This document shows, one piece after another, positions 1 through 8,710 of a stretch of 64,000 bases of DNA (the first letter of the stretch is position 1; each line of letters begins with the position of its first letter). This stretch comes from Pseudomonas sp. PSE14 (GTDB taxonomy: Bacteria > Pseudomonadota > Gammaproteobacteria > Pseudomonadales > Pseudomonadaceae). The notes under the pieces are model-generated. The model ran no database searches. It was not told where the DNA came from and saw only the letters and a list, made by a program, of their open reading frames with translations. The stretch lies in NCBI RefSeq assembly GCF_029203285.1, contig NZ_CP115669.1:310001-374000 (forward strand). Direction: 5' to 3'. The position numbers and the translations under genes are program-made.

Positions 1-1
1 C

Positions 2-547
2 ATGGCCTCTGCGCCGCAGGAAGGACGCGACCTGGAGCTGCACATCCTGGCCCGGGAGAACAGCGCCATCGACCTGCTGGCGCAGTTGCAGCGCGACCGT
101 TTCGCCCGCGTGCAGATGCCGTTCGGCGATGCCCACCTGGCCGACCTGCCGGACGGCCCGCTGGTGCTGATCGCCGCCGGCACCGGCATGGCGCAGATGC
201 ACAGCCTGATCGAATACTGCCGCGCCGCCGGTTTCGCTCACCCGGTGCACCTGTACTGGGGTGTGCGCCGACCGGAAGACTTCTACGAGCTGCCGCACTG
301 GGAACAGTGGCAGGGTGTGCCCAACCTGCTCCTGCACAAGATCGTCAGCGATATGTGCGGCTGGGTGGGGCGCTGTGGCCTGCTGCATGAGGCGGTGTGC
401 GAGGATTTCGCCGATCTTTCCGGCCTGCGCGTCTACGCCAGCGGCTCGCCGGCGATGGTCTACGGCACGCTGGATGCGCTGGTGGCGGCGGGTATGGACC
501 CACACCAGATGCGCGCGGATGTGTTTGCCTACGCGCCGCGGGGCTGA
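2..547 (+). CDS. NAD(P)H-flavin/ferredoxin reductase-like protein, 5' truncated by window edge
   Basis: This is the C-terminal two thirds of a Fre/CDP-6-deoxyglucoseen-reductase type oxidoreductase, which moves electrons between NAD(P)H and FAD. The Met codon at position 2 is probably not the start. The opening residues (S)MASAP fit the internal FAD-binding RxYS-x-AS motif, so about 80-100 residues should lie upstream of the window. The NAD(P)-binding stretch IAAGTGMAQMHS and the C-terminal ASGSPAMV nucleotide motif are both present. The stop is TGA at 545-547. In P. aeruginosa a similar reductase lies beside ubiD. A REPIN follows directly. The family assignment is good; the substrate is unknown. 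Confidence 0.8.
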   Translation: MASAPQEGRDLELHILARENSAIDLLAQLQRDRFARVQMPFGDAHLADLPDGPLVLIAAGTGMAQMHSLIEYCRAAGFAHPVHLYWGVRRPEDFYELPHWEQWQGVPNLLLHKIVSDMCGWVGRCGLLHEAVCEDFADLSGLRVYASGSPAMVYGTLDALVAAGMDPHQMRADVFAYAPRG

Positions 548-563
548 ACCCAAGGGGGCTTTT

Positions 564-632
564 GTAGGAGCGAGCTTGCTCGCGAATAGCCTCCGCAGTG
601 GGGCTGAGGTTCGCGAGCAAGCTCGCTCCTAC
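564..632. repeat. REPIN: two inverted REP sequences (GAGCTTGCTCGCGAA type)
   Basis: GTAGGAGCGAGCTTGCTCGC is followed about 25 bases later by its inverted copy GCGAGCAAGCTCGCTCCTAC. The pair can fold into a long imperfect cruciform and lies between two genes. The same unit recurs as a pair at 17581, 55013 and 61870 and singly at 10823 and 34519. Confidence 0.9.
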
Positions 633-659
633 AGGGGGCACGCTAGCCGCAGGGGTCGG

Positions 660-1580
660 CTACTCCGTGGAATCAGTCACGGGGGCCGCGCTGGGTGAAA
701 ATTCTTCCTGCAACGCCGCGCGAATCCACTCCTCGAACCACGCCACATCGGCGCTCACCGGTCCCGGCGGCAGCAGCAACTGGTAGCTCTCCAGCGGTAC
801 TTCCTCGGCCAGCGGCCGCACCAGGGTGCCGGCGGCCAGCTGGTGCTTGACCAGCACCAGGTTGGCCAGGGCGATGCCGTGGCCCGCCTCGGCCATCGAC
901 AGGGCGTGGTCGTTGCTGACGTACAGCACCTCCGGGCTCACCCGCAGGTCCAGGCCGATGGTGGACAGCCAGAGGTTCCACCATTCGCCGTCGTCCACAT
1001 GGATCAGTTCGTGCTGCGCCAGGTCGCGGGCACTGGTCAGCGGACCGTGCTCGGCCAGGTAGGACGGTGAACAGACCGGGAACACCGCCGGGCGGATCAG
1101 CGTTGCGTGGCATTGCGGGTAGATACCCGGCAGGCCGTAGACGATGCCCAGGTCCGCGCTCTTGCCGTCCACCTCGGTGAAGGTGGGGTTGGGCTCCACC
1201 GCCACCTTCAGGCCCGGTCGTTGCTGGCGCAGGGTTTCCAGGCGCGACATCAGCCAGCGCTTGGTGAAGGCCGGCACCGCCATGATCTTCAACCAGCGCG
1301 CCGAGCCACCGGGGGCGAGCTCGTGGCCGGCATCGGCGATCTGCTGCAGGGCTGTGGATATCTTCGCGTAGTAGCGCTGTCCGGCGGGCGTGAGGCTGAC
1401 CCCGCGCGGGGTGCGCTCGAACAGCTGCACGCCCAGCCAGTCCTCCAGCAGTTTCACATGACGGCCGATGGCCGGCTGCGTGACGTGCAGGTCCCGGGAG
1501 GCCGCGACATAGCTGCCCAGCCGGGCGGCGGCCTCGAAGGCGCGGACGGCATTGAGCGGCGGAAGGCGCTGGATCGACAT
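660..1580 (-). CDS. LysR-type transcriptional regulator, GcvA-like
   Basis: A 306-residue LysR-family regulator. The N-terminal helix-turn-helix (residues about 8-65) reads PLNAVRAFEAAARLGSY ... VTQPAIGRHVKLLED, typical of the GcvA subgroup. It is followed by the effector-binding domain with the common LTPAG linker motif. It diverges from the ABC importer gene that starts at 1810, and the shared 229-base spacer carries a 17-base inverted repeat. It is therefore the likely regulator of the import, amidase and malonyl-CoA genes that follow; this is inference from the divergent layout. The inducer could be the imported amide or malonate. Confidence 0.9.
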   Translation of the reverse strand: MSIQRLPPLNAVRAFEAAARLGSYVAASRDLHVTQPAIGRHVKLLEDWLGVQLFERTPRGVSLTPAGQRYYAKISTALQQIADAGHELAPGGSARWLKIMAVPAFTKRWLMSRLETLRQQRPGLKVAVEPNPTFTEVDGKSADLGIVYGLPGIYPQCHATLIRPAVFPVCSPSYLAEHGPLTSARDLAQHELIHVDDGEWWNLWLSTIGLDLRVSPEVLYVSNDHALSMAEAGHGIALANLVLVKHQLAAGTLVRPLAEEVPLESYQLLLPPGPVSADVAWFEEWIRAALQEEFSPSAAPVTDSTE

Positions 1581-1634
1581 GAGAACTGCCTCGGCGGTGA
1601 GCTGTTAATTTTTTTAATACCGAATGTAAGAAAA

Positions 1635-1651
1635 TTGAGCTTTTCGCTCAA
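1635..1651. promoter_or_regulatory. Candidate LysR operator (inverted repeat TTGAGC-N5-GCTCAA)
   Basis: A perfect 6-base inverted repeat with a 5-base spacer lies in the divergent spacer, 54 bases from the LysR start and 158 bases from the ABC gene. Spacing and dyad symmetry suit a LysR box (T-N11-A pattern). A second AT-rich dyad, TTAA-N5-TTAA, lies nearby at about 1605-1617. No binding evidence is available from sequence alone. Confidence 0.4.
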
Positions 1652-1809
1652 CCACCTTTCTTCGAATATCCGCTCCAGGAGCACCACGATAATTCGAGCC
1701 GAACATGCGGCCGGCGCTGGGTCCAGCGTTTCTCTAGTCCTGCCAGAACAACTACAAGATCCCCCGACCGCCAGCGTGCGGCGGACGGGAAGGATGCGGA
1801 GGTTTCACC

Positions 1810-2928
1810 ATGAATGCCCTGCACAGCCTGCAGACGGCGGCGGTTTCGATCCGCTCCGTACGCAAGGTCTACGGCGATCCGGCCAGCGGCCCCGTGGCGC
1901 TGAAATGCGTCGACCTGGATATCCGCGACAACGAGTTCTTCACCCTGCTCGGCCCCTCGGGCTGCGGCAAGACCACCCTGCTGCGGATGATTGCCGGCTT
2001 CGAATTCCCCACCGCCGGGGAAATCCAGCTGTATGGCGAAAACATCGCCGACCGCCCGCCGTTCGAGCGTCCGGTGAACACCGTGTTCCAGCACTACGCG
2101 CTGTTCCCGCACATGACCATTGCCGAGAACCTGGCCTTCGGCCTGGAATCGCACCCGATGGGCAAGCGCATGAGCAAGGCGGAAGTCGCCGAGCGCGTTC
2201 GCGAGATGCTCGCCCTGGTGCAGATGGAACGCTTCGCCCAGCGCAAGCCGACCCAGCTCTCCGGCGGCCAGCAACAGCGCGTCGCCCTGGCCCGTGCCCT
2301 GGCGCCGCATCCCAAGGTACTGCTGCTCGACGAGCCGCTCTCCGCCCTCGATCTCAAGCTGCGCCAGGCCATGCGCGAAGAGCTCAAGGCGATCCAGTCC
2401 AAGACCGGCATCACCTTCATCTTCGTCACCCATGACCAGGAAGAAGCCCTGACCATGTCCGACCGCATCGCGGTGCTCTCCGAGGGCGAGGTGCAGCAGG
2501 TCGGCTGCCCGGACGAGATCTACGAGCATCCGCGCAATCGCTTCGTCGCCGACTTCATCGGCGAGACCAACTTCCTCCCGGCCCGGGTCGAGAGCATCGC
2601 TGGCGACTGCGCGCAGTTCCGCATTCCCGGTGGCCAGCTGATCCAGGCTGCCAGCCGCGACGGCCTCAGGAGCGGCGCCGAGGTCACCCTGTCGATCCGC
2701 CCAGAACGCCTGCAACTGGTGGCCGAGGACAACCCGTCCGCCACGCCCTGCAGCATCGCCCAGCAGATCTACCTGGGCACCGACCTGCAGTACCAGGTCA
2801 GCCTCGCCGACGGCACCCGCCTGACCGTCCGCGCGCCCAACAGCGCCGGCCAGCGTCAGCGCCTGGTGGCCGGGCAACGCGCCGGGCTGCTGTTCGAAAC
2901 CGGCAGCGCCAGCGTCCTGCTGGACTGA
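1810..2928 (+). CDS. ABC importer ATPase, PotA-like (polyamine/opine family)
   Basis: A 372-residue ATPase that would power import of a small solute. It has Walker A GPSGCGKTT (48-56), Q-loop Q94, signature LSGGQ (150-154), Walker B LLLDEP (171-176) and the switch His208 in VTHDQEE. A C-terminal TOBE domain (about 290-367) is typical of PotA/PotG/CysA/FbpC transporters. The start at 1810 is preceded by GGAGG at 1797. It is the first gene of a row with two permeases, a binding protein, an amidase and malonyl-CoA enzymes. PotA-like proteins usually serve putrescine or spermidine uptake; here the cargo is probably the amidase substrate. Confidence 0.92.
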   Translation: MNALHSLQTAAVSIRSVRKVYGDPASGPVALKCVDLDIRDNEFFTLLGPSGCGKTTLLRMIAGFEFPTAGEIQLYGENIADRPPFERPVNTVFQHYALFPHMTIAENLAFGLESHPMGKRMSKAEVAERVREMLALVQMERFAQRKPTQLSGGQQQRVALARALAPHPKVLLLDEPLSALDLKLRQAMREELKAIQSKTGITFIFVTHDQEEALTMSDRIAVLSEGEVQQVGCPDEIYEHPRNRFVADFIGETNFLPARVESIAGDCAQFRIPGGQLIQAASRDGLRSGAEVTLSIRPERLQLVAEDNPSATPCSIAQQIYLGTDLQYQVSLADGTRLTVRAPNSAGQRQRLVAGQRAGLLFETGSASVLLD

Positions 2929-2941
2929 GGCGGGGGTGAGC

Positions 2942-3865
2942 ATGAACCAGATATCCACCACCGGCGGTGCGCTGGAGCGGCGCAAGGCGCTGAGGAGCTT
3001 CCTCGGCGTGTCGCCCGCGCTGGTCTCCATCGGGCTGTTCCTGATCGTGCCGATCTTCATCGTGATCGGCTATTCGCTGATGCAGGCCAATCCCTATGGC
3101 GGGGTCAACCCGCACTTCAGCACTGACGCCTACGTCTCGCTGCTGTTCGAGCGTCAGCTCGACGACAGCCTGGCCTTCGCCGATTCCTACATGGTGATCG
3201 CCCTGCGCTCCATCGGCATCGCTGCCGCGACCACCTTCATCACCCTGCTGGTGGGCTTCCCGGTGGCGGTGTGGCTGGCGATGCAGCCGGCGCACCGTCG
3301 CGGCCTGCTGATCTTCCTGATCACCGTACCGTTCTGGGCCAACCTGCTGATCCGCACCTACGCCTGGATCCTACTGCTGCGCGGCACCGGCGTGATCAAC
3401 GGCACGCTGATGAGCCTGGGGCTGATCCACCAGCCGCTGGACCTGCTGTACACCGACGGCGCGGTGCTGCTGGGCCTGGTCTACACCTACGCACCCTTCG
3501 TGGTGCTGCCGATCTACGCCACCCTCGAGAAGATGGACATGCGCCTGCTCGAAGCGGCCCAGGACCTTTATGCCGGGCGCATCCGCACCCTGCGCAAGGT
3601 GGTCCTGCCGATCGCCCGTCCGGGCATCCTGGCCGGCGCCATCCTCACCTTCGTGCCCTGCCTGGGCGCGATGATCGCTCCCGAACTGCTCGGCGGCGGC
3701 ACCAAGATGATGCTCGGTAACCTGATCTTCCGGCAGTTCAGCGACGGGCGTAACTGGCCCTTCGGCGCGGCGCTGTCGCTGGTGCTGATGGCCGCGGTGA
3801 TGCTGGTGCTGATGTTCTACGCGATGCGCGCCGAGCGCCTGCGCATCGCTCGGGGAGGTGAATGA
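2942..3865 (+). CDS. ABC importer permease 1, PotB-like
   Basis: Inner-membrane permease of about 307 residues with six predicted hydrophobic spans. The EAA loop (EAAQDLYAGRIRTLRKVVLP) contacts the ATPase. The ATG at 2942 is preferred because GCGGGGG lies five bases upstream; an in-frame GTG at 2936 would add two residues. The gene begins 13 bases after the ATPase stop, and its own stop overlaps the next ATG, so translation is coupled. Confidence 0.9.
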   Translation: MNQISTTGGALERRKALRSFLGVSPALVSIGLFLIVPIFIVIGYSLMQANPYGGVNPHFSTDAYVSLLFERQLDDSLAFADSYMVIALRSIGIAAATTFITLLVGFPVAVWLAMQPAHRRGLLIFLITVPFWANLLIRTYAWILLLRGTGVINGTLMSLGLIHQPLDLLYTDGAVLLGLVYTYAPFVVLPIYATLEKMDMRLLEAAQDLYAGRIRTLRKVVLPIARPGILAGAILTFVPCLGAMIAPELLGGGTKMMLGNLIFRQFSDGRNWPFGAALSLVLMAAVMLVLMFYAMRAERLRIARGGE

Positions 3866-4671
3866 TGCTCTCGCTGCTGACCAAGCGCCGTCTGGGCGTG
3901 CAGGATTTCCGGGGCTTCGGCGCCCTGAGCCTGCTGTTCTACATCTACCTCTACGCGCCCATCGTGGTGCTGGTGGTGCTCTCGTTCAACGCCAACCAGT
4001 CCGCCACCGTGTGGACCGGCTTCAGCCTCGACTGGTACCGCAGCGCCTTCGCCAACCAGGCGCTGCGCCAGGCCGCCGGCAACAGCCTGCTGATTGCCGT
4101 GTGCGCCTGCGTGCTGTCCACCGTGATCGCCACCCTGGCCGCGCTGGGCACCTCGCGCGGGGCCAAGTTCAAGGGCCTGCGCCTGTCCATGGGGGCGATC
4201 ATGCTGCCGCTGGTGCTGCCGGAGATCGTGGTCGGCGTCGCCACCCTGGCGCTGTTCTCCACCCTCGGCCTGTCGCTGGGCTACGGCAACCTGATCATCG
4301 CCCACACGGTGTTCTGCATCCCGTTCGCCTACCTGCCGATCCGCGCCCGGTTGAACGACATGGACCTGTCCCTGGAGCAGGCCGCCGCCGACCTCTACGC
4401 CGGCCCCTGGCGGACATTCCGCAAGGTCACCCTGCCGCTGCTGACCCCGGGGATCGTCTCCGGGCTGATGCTGGCCTTCATCGTCTCGCTGGATAACTTC
4501 GTGATCTCGATGATGGTCTCCCAGGCTGGCACCACCACCTTGCCGATCTTCATCTTCGGCCTGCTGCGCATGGGCGTGACGCCCGACGTGAACGCAGTGT
4601 CGACCCTGATCCTCGGTGTTTCCGTGCTGTTCGTAACCCTGTCGTTCCTGCTCGGCAAGAAGAAGGCCTGA
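3862..4671 (+). CDS. ABC importer permease 2, PotC-like
   Basis: Second membrane subunit, 269 residues with about six hydrophobic spans and an EAA loop (EQAAADLYAGPWRTFRKVTL). The ATG at 3862 overlaps the upstream TGA (ATGA). A second ATG at 3865 is better spaced from the GGGGAGG ribosome site at 3852 and may be the true start, giving 268 residues. It should pair with the preceding permease as a heterodimer, as PotB/PotC do. Confidence 0.9.
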   Translation: MMLSLLTKRRLGVQDFRGFGALSLLFYIYLYAPIVVLVVLSFNANQSATVWTGFSLDWYRSAFANQALRQAAGNSLLIAVCACVLSTVIATLAALGTSRGAKFKGLRLSMGAIMLPLVLPEIVVGVATLALFSTLGLSLGYGNLIIAHTVFCIPFAYLPIRARLNDMDLSLEQAAADLYAGPWRTFRKVTLPLLTPGIVSGLMLAFIVSLDNFVISMMVSQAGTTTLPIFIFGLLRMGVTPDVNAVSTLILGVSVLFVTLSFLLGKKKA

Positions 4672-4692
4672 GCCCACATACCGGAGTAGAAG

Positions 4693-5727
4693 ATGAGCAA
4701 ACTGATCGCAGCAGTAGGGGCCTCGCTGACGCTGGCCATGGCCGTCCACGCGCAAGCCGCCGAGCAACTGAACGTGGTGAGCTGGAGTGGTTATTTCACC
4801 CCGCAGATCCTGGAGAAGTTCGAGAAGGAAACCGGCATCAAGGTAACCGTGGATTCCTACGACTCCAACGAGACCCTGCTGGCCAAGCTCAAGCAGGGCG
4901 GTGCCGGCTACGACGTGGCCATTCCCTCGCACCAGTTCGTGCCGATCCTGGTGAAGGAGAAGCTGCTGGAGCGCTTCGATCCGGTCAGCCAGCCGTACTA
5001 CGCGAACATCGTGGACAACCTGAAGAAGCCTACCTGGGACCCGGAAGGCGCCTACTCGGTGCCCTTCATCTGGGGCACCACCAGCGTGGTGCTGGATACC
5101 GCCAGGTACAGCGGCCCGATGGACAGCTACTCGGTGCTGTTCACCCCGCCCAAGGAACTGCAGGGCAGGATCAACATGTTCGACTCCTCCAGCGAGGTGA
5201 TCGACACCGCCAGCCTCTACCTGGGTATCCCGCCGTGCAGCGAGGATCCCAAGCAGATGCAGCAGGTGCTGACCCTGCTGAAGAACCAGAAGCCCTTCGT
5301 GAAGACCTACAGCTCCAAGGCCGGCTCGATCCGCGAGAACCTGGCCTCGGGCGAGGTCGACATGTCGATGTTCTGGGGCGGCTCGTCGATGCGTGCGCGT
5401 GAGATGAAGTCGAGCCTGAAGTATCTCTACCCGAAAGAAGGCGTGATGGCCTGGGTGGACAACCTGGTGATCCCGGCCGGCGCCAAGCACCCGGAGAGCG
5501 CCAAGAAGTTCATCGCCTTCATGAGCCAGCCGGAAAACTCGGCGATGACCCAGAACTTCCTCAAGCACCAGAGCCCGATCAAGGGCGTGGAGCCTTTCCT
5601 CGACGCTGGCCTGAAGGATGCGCCTGAACTGCACATCCCTGAAGGCACCAAGGTGGTATTCAGCCAGACCTGCGGCGAGGGCGCGATCCGCCTGGCCGAC
5701 CGTATCTGGACCAACCTGATGCGCTGA
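4693..5727 (+). CDS. Periplasmic substrate-binding protein, PotD/SpuD-like
   Basis: A 344-residue binding protein with a Sec signal peptide (hydrophobic core LIAAVGASLTLAMAVHA, cleavage near AQA-A at about 22-23). The mature start, LNVVSWSGYFTPQILEKFEK, matches polyamine-binding proteins. Aromatic and acidic residues that line the PotD pocket appear conserved: the SWSGY Trp/Tyr, the Asp in MFDSSSEVID, the Trp in MFWGGSS and the Trp/Asp in AWVDNL. By family knowledge this favours an amine-containing cargo. Its gene ends the transport part of the row; a hairpin-rich 165-base gap separates it from the amidase. Confidence 0.88.
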   Translation: MSKLIAAVGASLTLAMAVHAQAAEQLNVVSWSGYFTPQILEKFEKETGIKVTVDSYDSNETLLAKLKQGGAGYDVAIPSHQFVPILVKEKLLERFDPVSQPYYANIVDNLKKPTWDPEGAYSVPFIWGTTSVVLDTARYSGPMDSYSVLFTPPKELQGRINMFDSSSEVIDTASLYLGIPPCSEDPKQMQQVLTLLKNQKPFVKTYSSKAGSIRENLASGEVDMSMFWGGSSMRAREMKSSLKYLYPKEGVMAWVDNLVIPAGAKHPESAKKFIAFMSQPENSAMTQNFLKHQSPIKGVEPFLDAGLKDAPELHIPEGTKVVFSQTCGEGAIRLADRIWTNLMR

Positions 5728-5751
5728 TCCCGCCAAGCGGGAAAACGGCAA

Positions 5752-5792
5752 AGCGATGCGCGCGTGCGCCAGCTCGGCGCAGCGGCATCGCT
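5752..5792 (+). promoter_or_regulatory. Hairpin in binding-protein/amidase spacer
   Basis: A perfect 8-base stem AGCGATGC (5752-5759) / GCATCGCT (5785-5792) encloses a second 5-base stem GCGCC/GGCGC (5766-5780). A small CCCGC-CAA-GCGGG hairpin precedes it at 5729-5741. There is no T-run after it, so a Rho-independent terminator is unlikely. It could stabilise the upstream transporter mRNA or mark an RNA-processing point inside the operon. Confidence 0.45.
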
Positions 5793-5892
5793 CGGCCTGA
5801 AGAACGCAACAAGCCCTGCCTGCGGGCGGGGTCGCTGAACCCGACCGACGCTTCCCACCTGCCGGAAGCCTGATGAAAGAAGGCCGCGCTCC

Positions 5893-7353
5893 ATGAGCCA
5901 GTACAAGCACAATAACGAACTCGTCCAGCTGCAGGCCCACGAACTGGCCCAGCGCATCCGCCTGCGCCAGGTGTCCTGCCGCGAAGTCATGCAGGCGCAC
6001 CTCGAGCAGATCGAGCGGTTCAACCCGGCGGTCAACGCCATTGTCAGCCAGCAACCCGACGATCTTCTGCTTGCCGAGGCCGACCAGCGCGACGCCGAAC
6101 TGGCCCGCGGCGAGTACCGCGGCTGGATGCACGGCCTGCCCCACGCGGTGAAGGACCTGTCGCTGACCCGGGGCATCCGCACCACCCTGGGCTCGCCGCT
6201 GTTCCGCGACTACCTGCCCGAGCGTGACGGCATCATGGTCGAGCGCATCAAGGCGGCCGGCGCCATCATCATCGGCAAGACCAACACCCCCGAATTCGGC
6301 CTTGGCTCCCACAGCTACAACCCGATCTTCGGCGCTACCGGCTGTGCCTACGCGCCGGAGCGCACCGCCGGCGGCAGCAGTGGCGGCGCCGCAGCGGCCC
6401 TGGCGCTGCAGATGGTCCCGGTGGCAGACGGCAGCGACATGATGGGCTCGCTGCGCAACCCGGCGGCCTTCAACAACATCATCGGTTTCCGCCCGTCCCA
6501 GGGGCGCGTGCCCTTCGACGATAGCGCCGATCTGTTCATCGACCAGCTCGGCTATGAAGGCCCCATGGGCCGCAGCGTGCGCGACGTGGCGCTGCTGCTG
6601 TCGGTGCAGGCCGGTGGCGATGCCCGCGCGCCGCTGTCCATCGCCGAGAGTGGCGAGCAGTTCGCCGGTTCGCTTGCGCGCGATTTCAAGGGCGCGCGAC
6701 TGGGCTGGCTGGGCGACCTGGGCGGTCATCTGGCCATGGAGAAGGGCGTGCTGGAACTGTGCCGGACCGCCTTCGCCGACTTCGAAGCCATCGGCTGCCA
6801 GGTCGAGGACACTGCCCTGGGCTTCTCCGCCGAACGCCTGTGGGACACCTGGCGCACCCTGCGCCACTGGATGGTCGCCGGCTCCCTGGGCGCGGCGTAC
6901 GCCGACCCGGCCAAGCGCGAACTGCTCAAGCCCGAGGCCATCTGGGAAGTGGAGAACGGCCTGAAGCTCTCCGCCATGGACGTCTTCCACGCCTCCGCCG
7001 CGCGCAGCGACTGGTATCGCGCCATCAGCCGGTTGTTCGAGCGCTACGACTACCTGCTGTTGCCCAGCGCCCAGGTGTTCCCGTTCGACAAGACCTGGGA
7101 CTGGCCCAAGGAAATCGCCGGCAAGACCATGGACACCTATCACCGCTGGATGGAGGTGGTGATCCCGGCCACGCTGTCCGGTTGTCCGGCGGCCAACGTG
7201 CCGGTGGGCTTCAATGAGCAGGGCCTGCCCATGGGCATCCAGATCATCGGCAAGCACCATGCCGACATGGCCGTGCTGCAACTGGCCCACGCCTACGAGC
7301 AGGCGTCGCGCTGGTACCAGCGCTGTCCGCCGCCCATGCTCAAGGGCGATTGA
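5893..7353 (+). CDS. Amidase-signature family hydrolase (candidate malonamate/malonyl-amide amidase)
   Basis: A 486-residue amidase with the Ser-cisSer-Lys triad of the family: Lys87 in HAVKDL, the GGSSGG segment at 160-165 holding the cis-Ser, and the nucleophile Ser186 in MGSLRNPA. Such enzymes split carboxamides to carboxylate and ammonia or an amine. Its neighbours are an importer upstream and malonyl-CoA decarboxylase and synthetase 28 bases downstream. This suggests the acid product is malonate, as for Bradyrhizobium malonamidase E2 or ureidomalonase, which belong to the same family. The substrate is inferred from context, not from motifs. Other amides, including N-malonylated amines, remain possible. 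Confidence 0.85.
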   Translation: MSQYKHNNELVQLQAHELAQRIRLRQVSCREVMQAHLEQIERFNPAVNAIVSQQPDDLLLAEADQRDAELARGEYRGWMHGLPHAVKDLSLTRGIRTTLGSPLFRDYLPERDGIMVERIKAAGAIIIGKTNTPEFGLGSHSYNPIFGATGCAYAPERTAGGSSGGAAAALALQMVPVADGSDMMGSLRNPAAFNNIIGFRPSQGRVPFDDSADLFIDQLGYEGPMGRSVRDVALLLSVQAGGDARAPLSIAESGEQFAGSLARDFKGARLGWLGDLGGHLAMEKGVLELCRTAFADFEAIGCQVEDTALGFSAERLWDTWRTLRHWMVAGSLGAAYADPAKRELLKPEAIWEVENGLKLSAMDVFHASAARSDWYRAISRLFERYDYLLLPSAQVFPFDKTWDWPKEIAGKTMDTYHRWMEVVIPATLSGCPAANVPVGFNEQGLPMGIQIIGKHHADMAVLQLAHAYEQASRWYQRCPPPMLKGD

Positions 7354-7381
7354 CCCACTTATCCACAAGCGAGGGGGACGC

Positions 7382-8701
7382 ATGAACATCAGCTTCTTCC
7401 AGGAACTGCTGCAAAGCATCAGCGAGCGCGGCCGGCAATTGCTGGAGTCGCGCGAGCCAGCGCCGGGCAATGCCCAGGCGCTGGCGCAGGCGTGCCATAA
7501 GCTGATCTCCAGCCACGGCGAAGCCTCGGGCGTCGCCCTGGCGCAGCAGGTGCTGTGTGCCTATCGGGATTGCCCGCAGGCGCAGCAGAAAGCCTTCTTC
7601 GACATCCTGTTGAAGGATTTCGCCCCATCTCGCGAAGCGCTGGCCGAGGCCTGCCAGCGTTATCTCGACGACCCGTCTTCGGCCAACACCACGGCGCTGT
7701 TCCAGGCCAGCGAACCGCCACGCCAGGAACTGTTCCGCCGCCTGAACCAGGCGCCCGGCGGTACCGCCCAGCTGATCGCCATGCGCCGCCTGTTGCTGCA
7801 GGAATTGAAAGCCAGGCCGGAATTGACGGCGGTGGACCACGACCTGCAACACCTGCTGGCCTCCTGGTTCAACCGGGGCTTCCTGGTGCTGCGTCGCATC
7901 GACTGGTCGACCCCGGCGTCGATCCTGGAAAAGATCATCAAGTACGAGGCCGTCCACGCCATCAAGGACTGGGACGACCTGCGCAGCCGCCTGCAGCCGG
8001 CAGACCGCCGCTGCTTCGCCTTCTTCCACCCGGCCCTGGCCGACGAGCCGCTGATCTTCGTCGAAGTGGCGCTGACCCGCGCCATGCCGGGCGCCATCGC
8101 TGACATTCTCGAACCCGGCGCCACAGCGCAGCCGGCGGAGGAGCCGGACACCGCAGTGTTCTATTCCATCAGCAACTGCCAGGACGGCCTGCGCGGCATC
8201 TCCTTCGGCAACTTCCTGATCAAGCAGGTGGTGGAGGAACTGGCGCGGGAGATTCCCGGCCTGCGCCAGTTCGTCACTCTCTCGCCGGTGCCCGGCTTCC
8301 GCCGCTGGCTCGACAGCCTGGGCGAGGACCCGCAACTGGGCGCGGCCGCCGCTGACGTGCTCAAGGCCCTCAAGCCTGACACACCGCCGCCGCCACGCAC
8401 GGAGCACCCGCTGCTGGCGCTGGCCGCTGAGTACTTCCTGCACGCCAAGAACGGCGGCGGCCTGCCGCTGGACCCGGTGGCGCGCTTCCACCTGGGCAAC
8501 GGTGCCCGCCTGGAACGCCTGAACTGGCGCGGCGACCTCTCCGCGACCGGCCTGCGCCAAGCCGCCGGGCTGATGGTCAATTACCGCTACGAACTGCGCC
8601 AGATCGAAAAGAACCACGAAGCCTACGCCAACCAGGGCGCGGTCACGGCCTCTCCCGAGGTCCGCAAGCTGGCCACCCTGTCGGCGAAAACAAAACGCTA
8701 G
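7382..8701 (+). CDS. matA: Malonyl-CoA decarboxylase
   Basis: A 439-residue cytosolic enzyme that converts malonyl-CoA to acetyl-CoA and CO2. Family-diagnostic blocks are present: the RRCFAFFHPALADEPLIFVE segment, SNCQDGLRGISFGNFLIKQV, the catalytic region FVTLSPVPGFRRWL, and FHLGNGARLERLNW with the active-site His. The start at 7382 is chosen because GAGGGGG lies just upstream and the N-terminus then aligns with the family; the open frame itself extends further upstream. It sits 28 bases after the amidase and 9 bases before the synthetase, so the three are probably co-transcribed. It resembles rhizobial MatA rather than the Mdc malonate decarboxylase complex. Confidence 0.92.
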   Translation: MNISFFQELLQSISERGRQLLESREPAPGNAQALAQACHKLISSHGEASGVALAQQVLCAYRDCPQAQQKAFFDILLKDFAPSREALAEACQRYLDDPSSANTTALFQASEPPRQELFRRLNQAPGGTAQLIAMRRLLLQELKARPELTAVDHDLQHLLASWFNRGFLVLRRIDWSTPASILEKIIKYEAVHAIKDWDDLRSRLQPADRRCFAFFHPALADEPLIFVEVALTRAMPGAIADILEPGATAQPAEEPDTAVFYSISNCQDGLRGISFGNFLIKQVVEELAREIPGLRQFVTLSPVPGFRRWLDSLGEDPQLGAAAADVLKALKPDTPPPPRTEHPLLALAAEYFLHAKNGGGLPLDPVARFHLGNGARLERLNWRGDLSATGLRQAAGLMVNYRYELRQIEKNHEAYANQGAVTASPEVRKLATLSAKTKR

Positions 8702-8710
8702 GACCCGCAC

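Noticed and set aside
3817-7470. Minus-strand open frame of about 1200 codons across the permease, binding-protein and amidase genes
   Set aside because: It is the antisense shadow of four well-supported plus-strand genes. The translation is low-complexity His/Gly/Ala-rich and matches no family. Long antisense frames are expected at this GC content.
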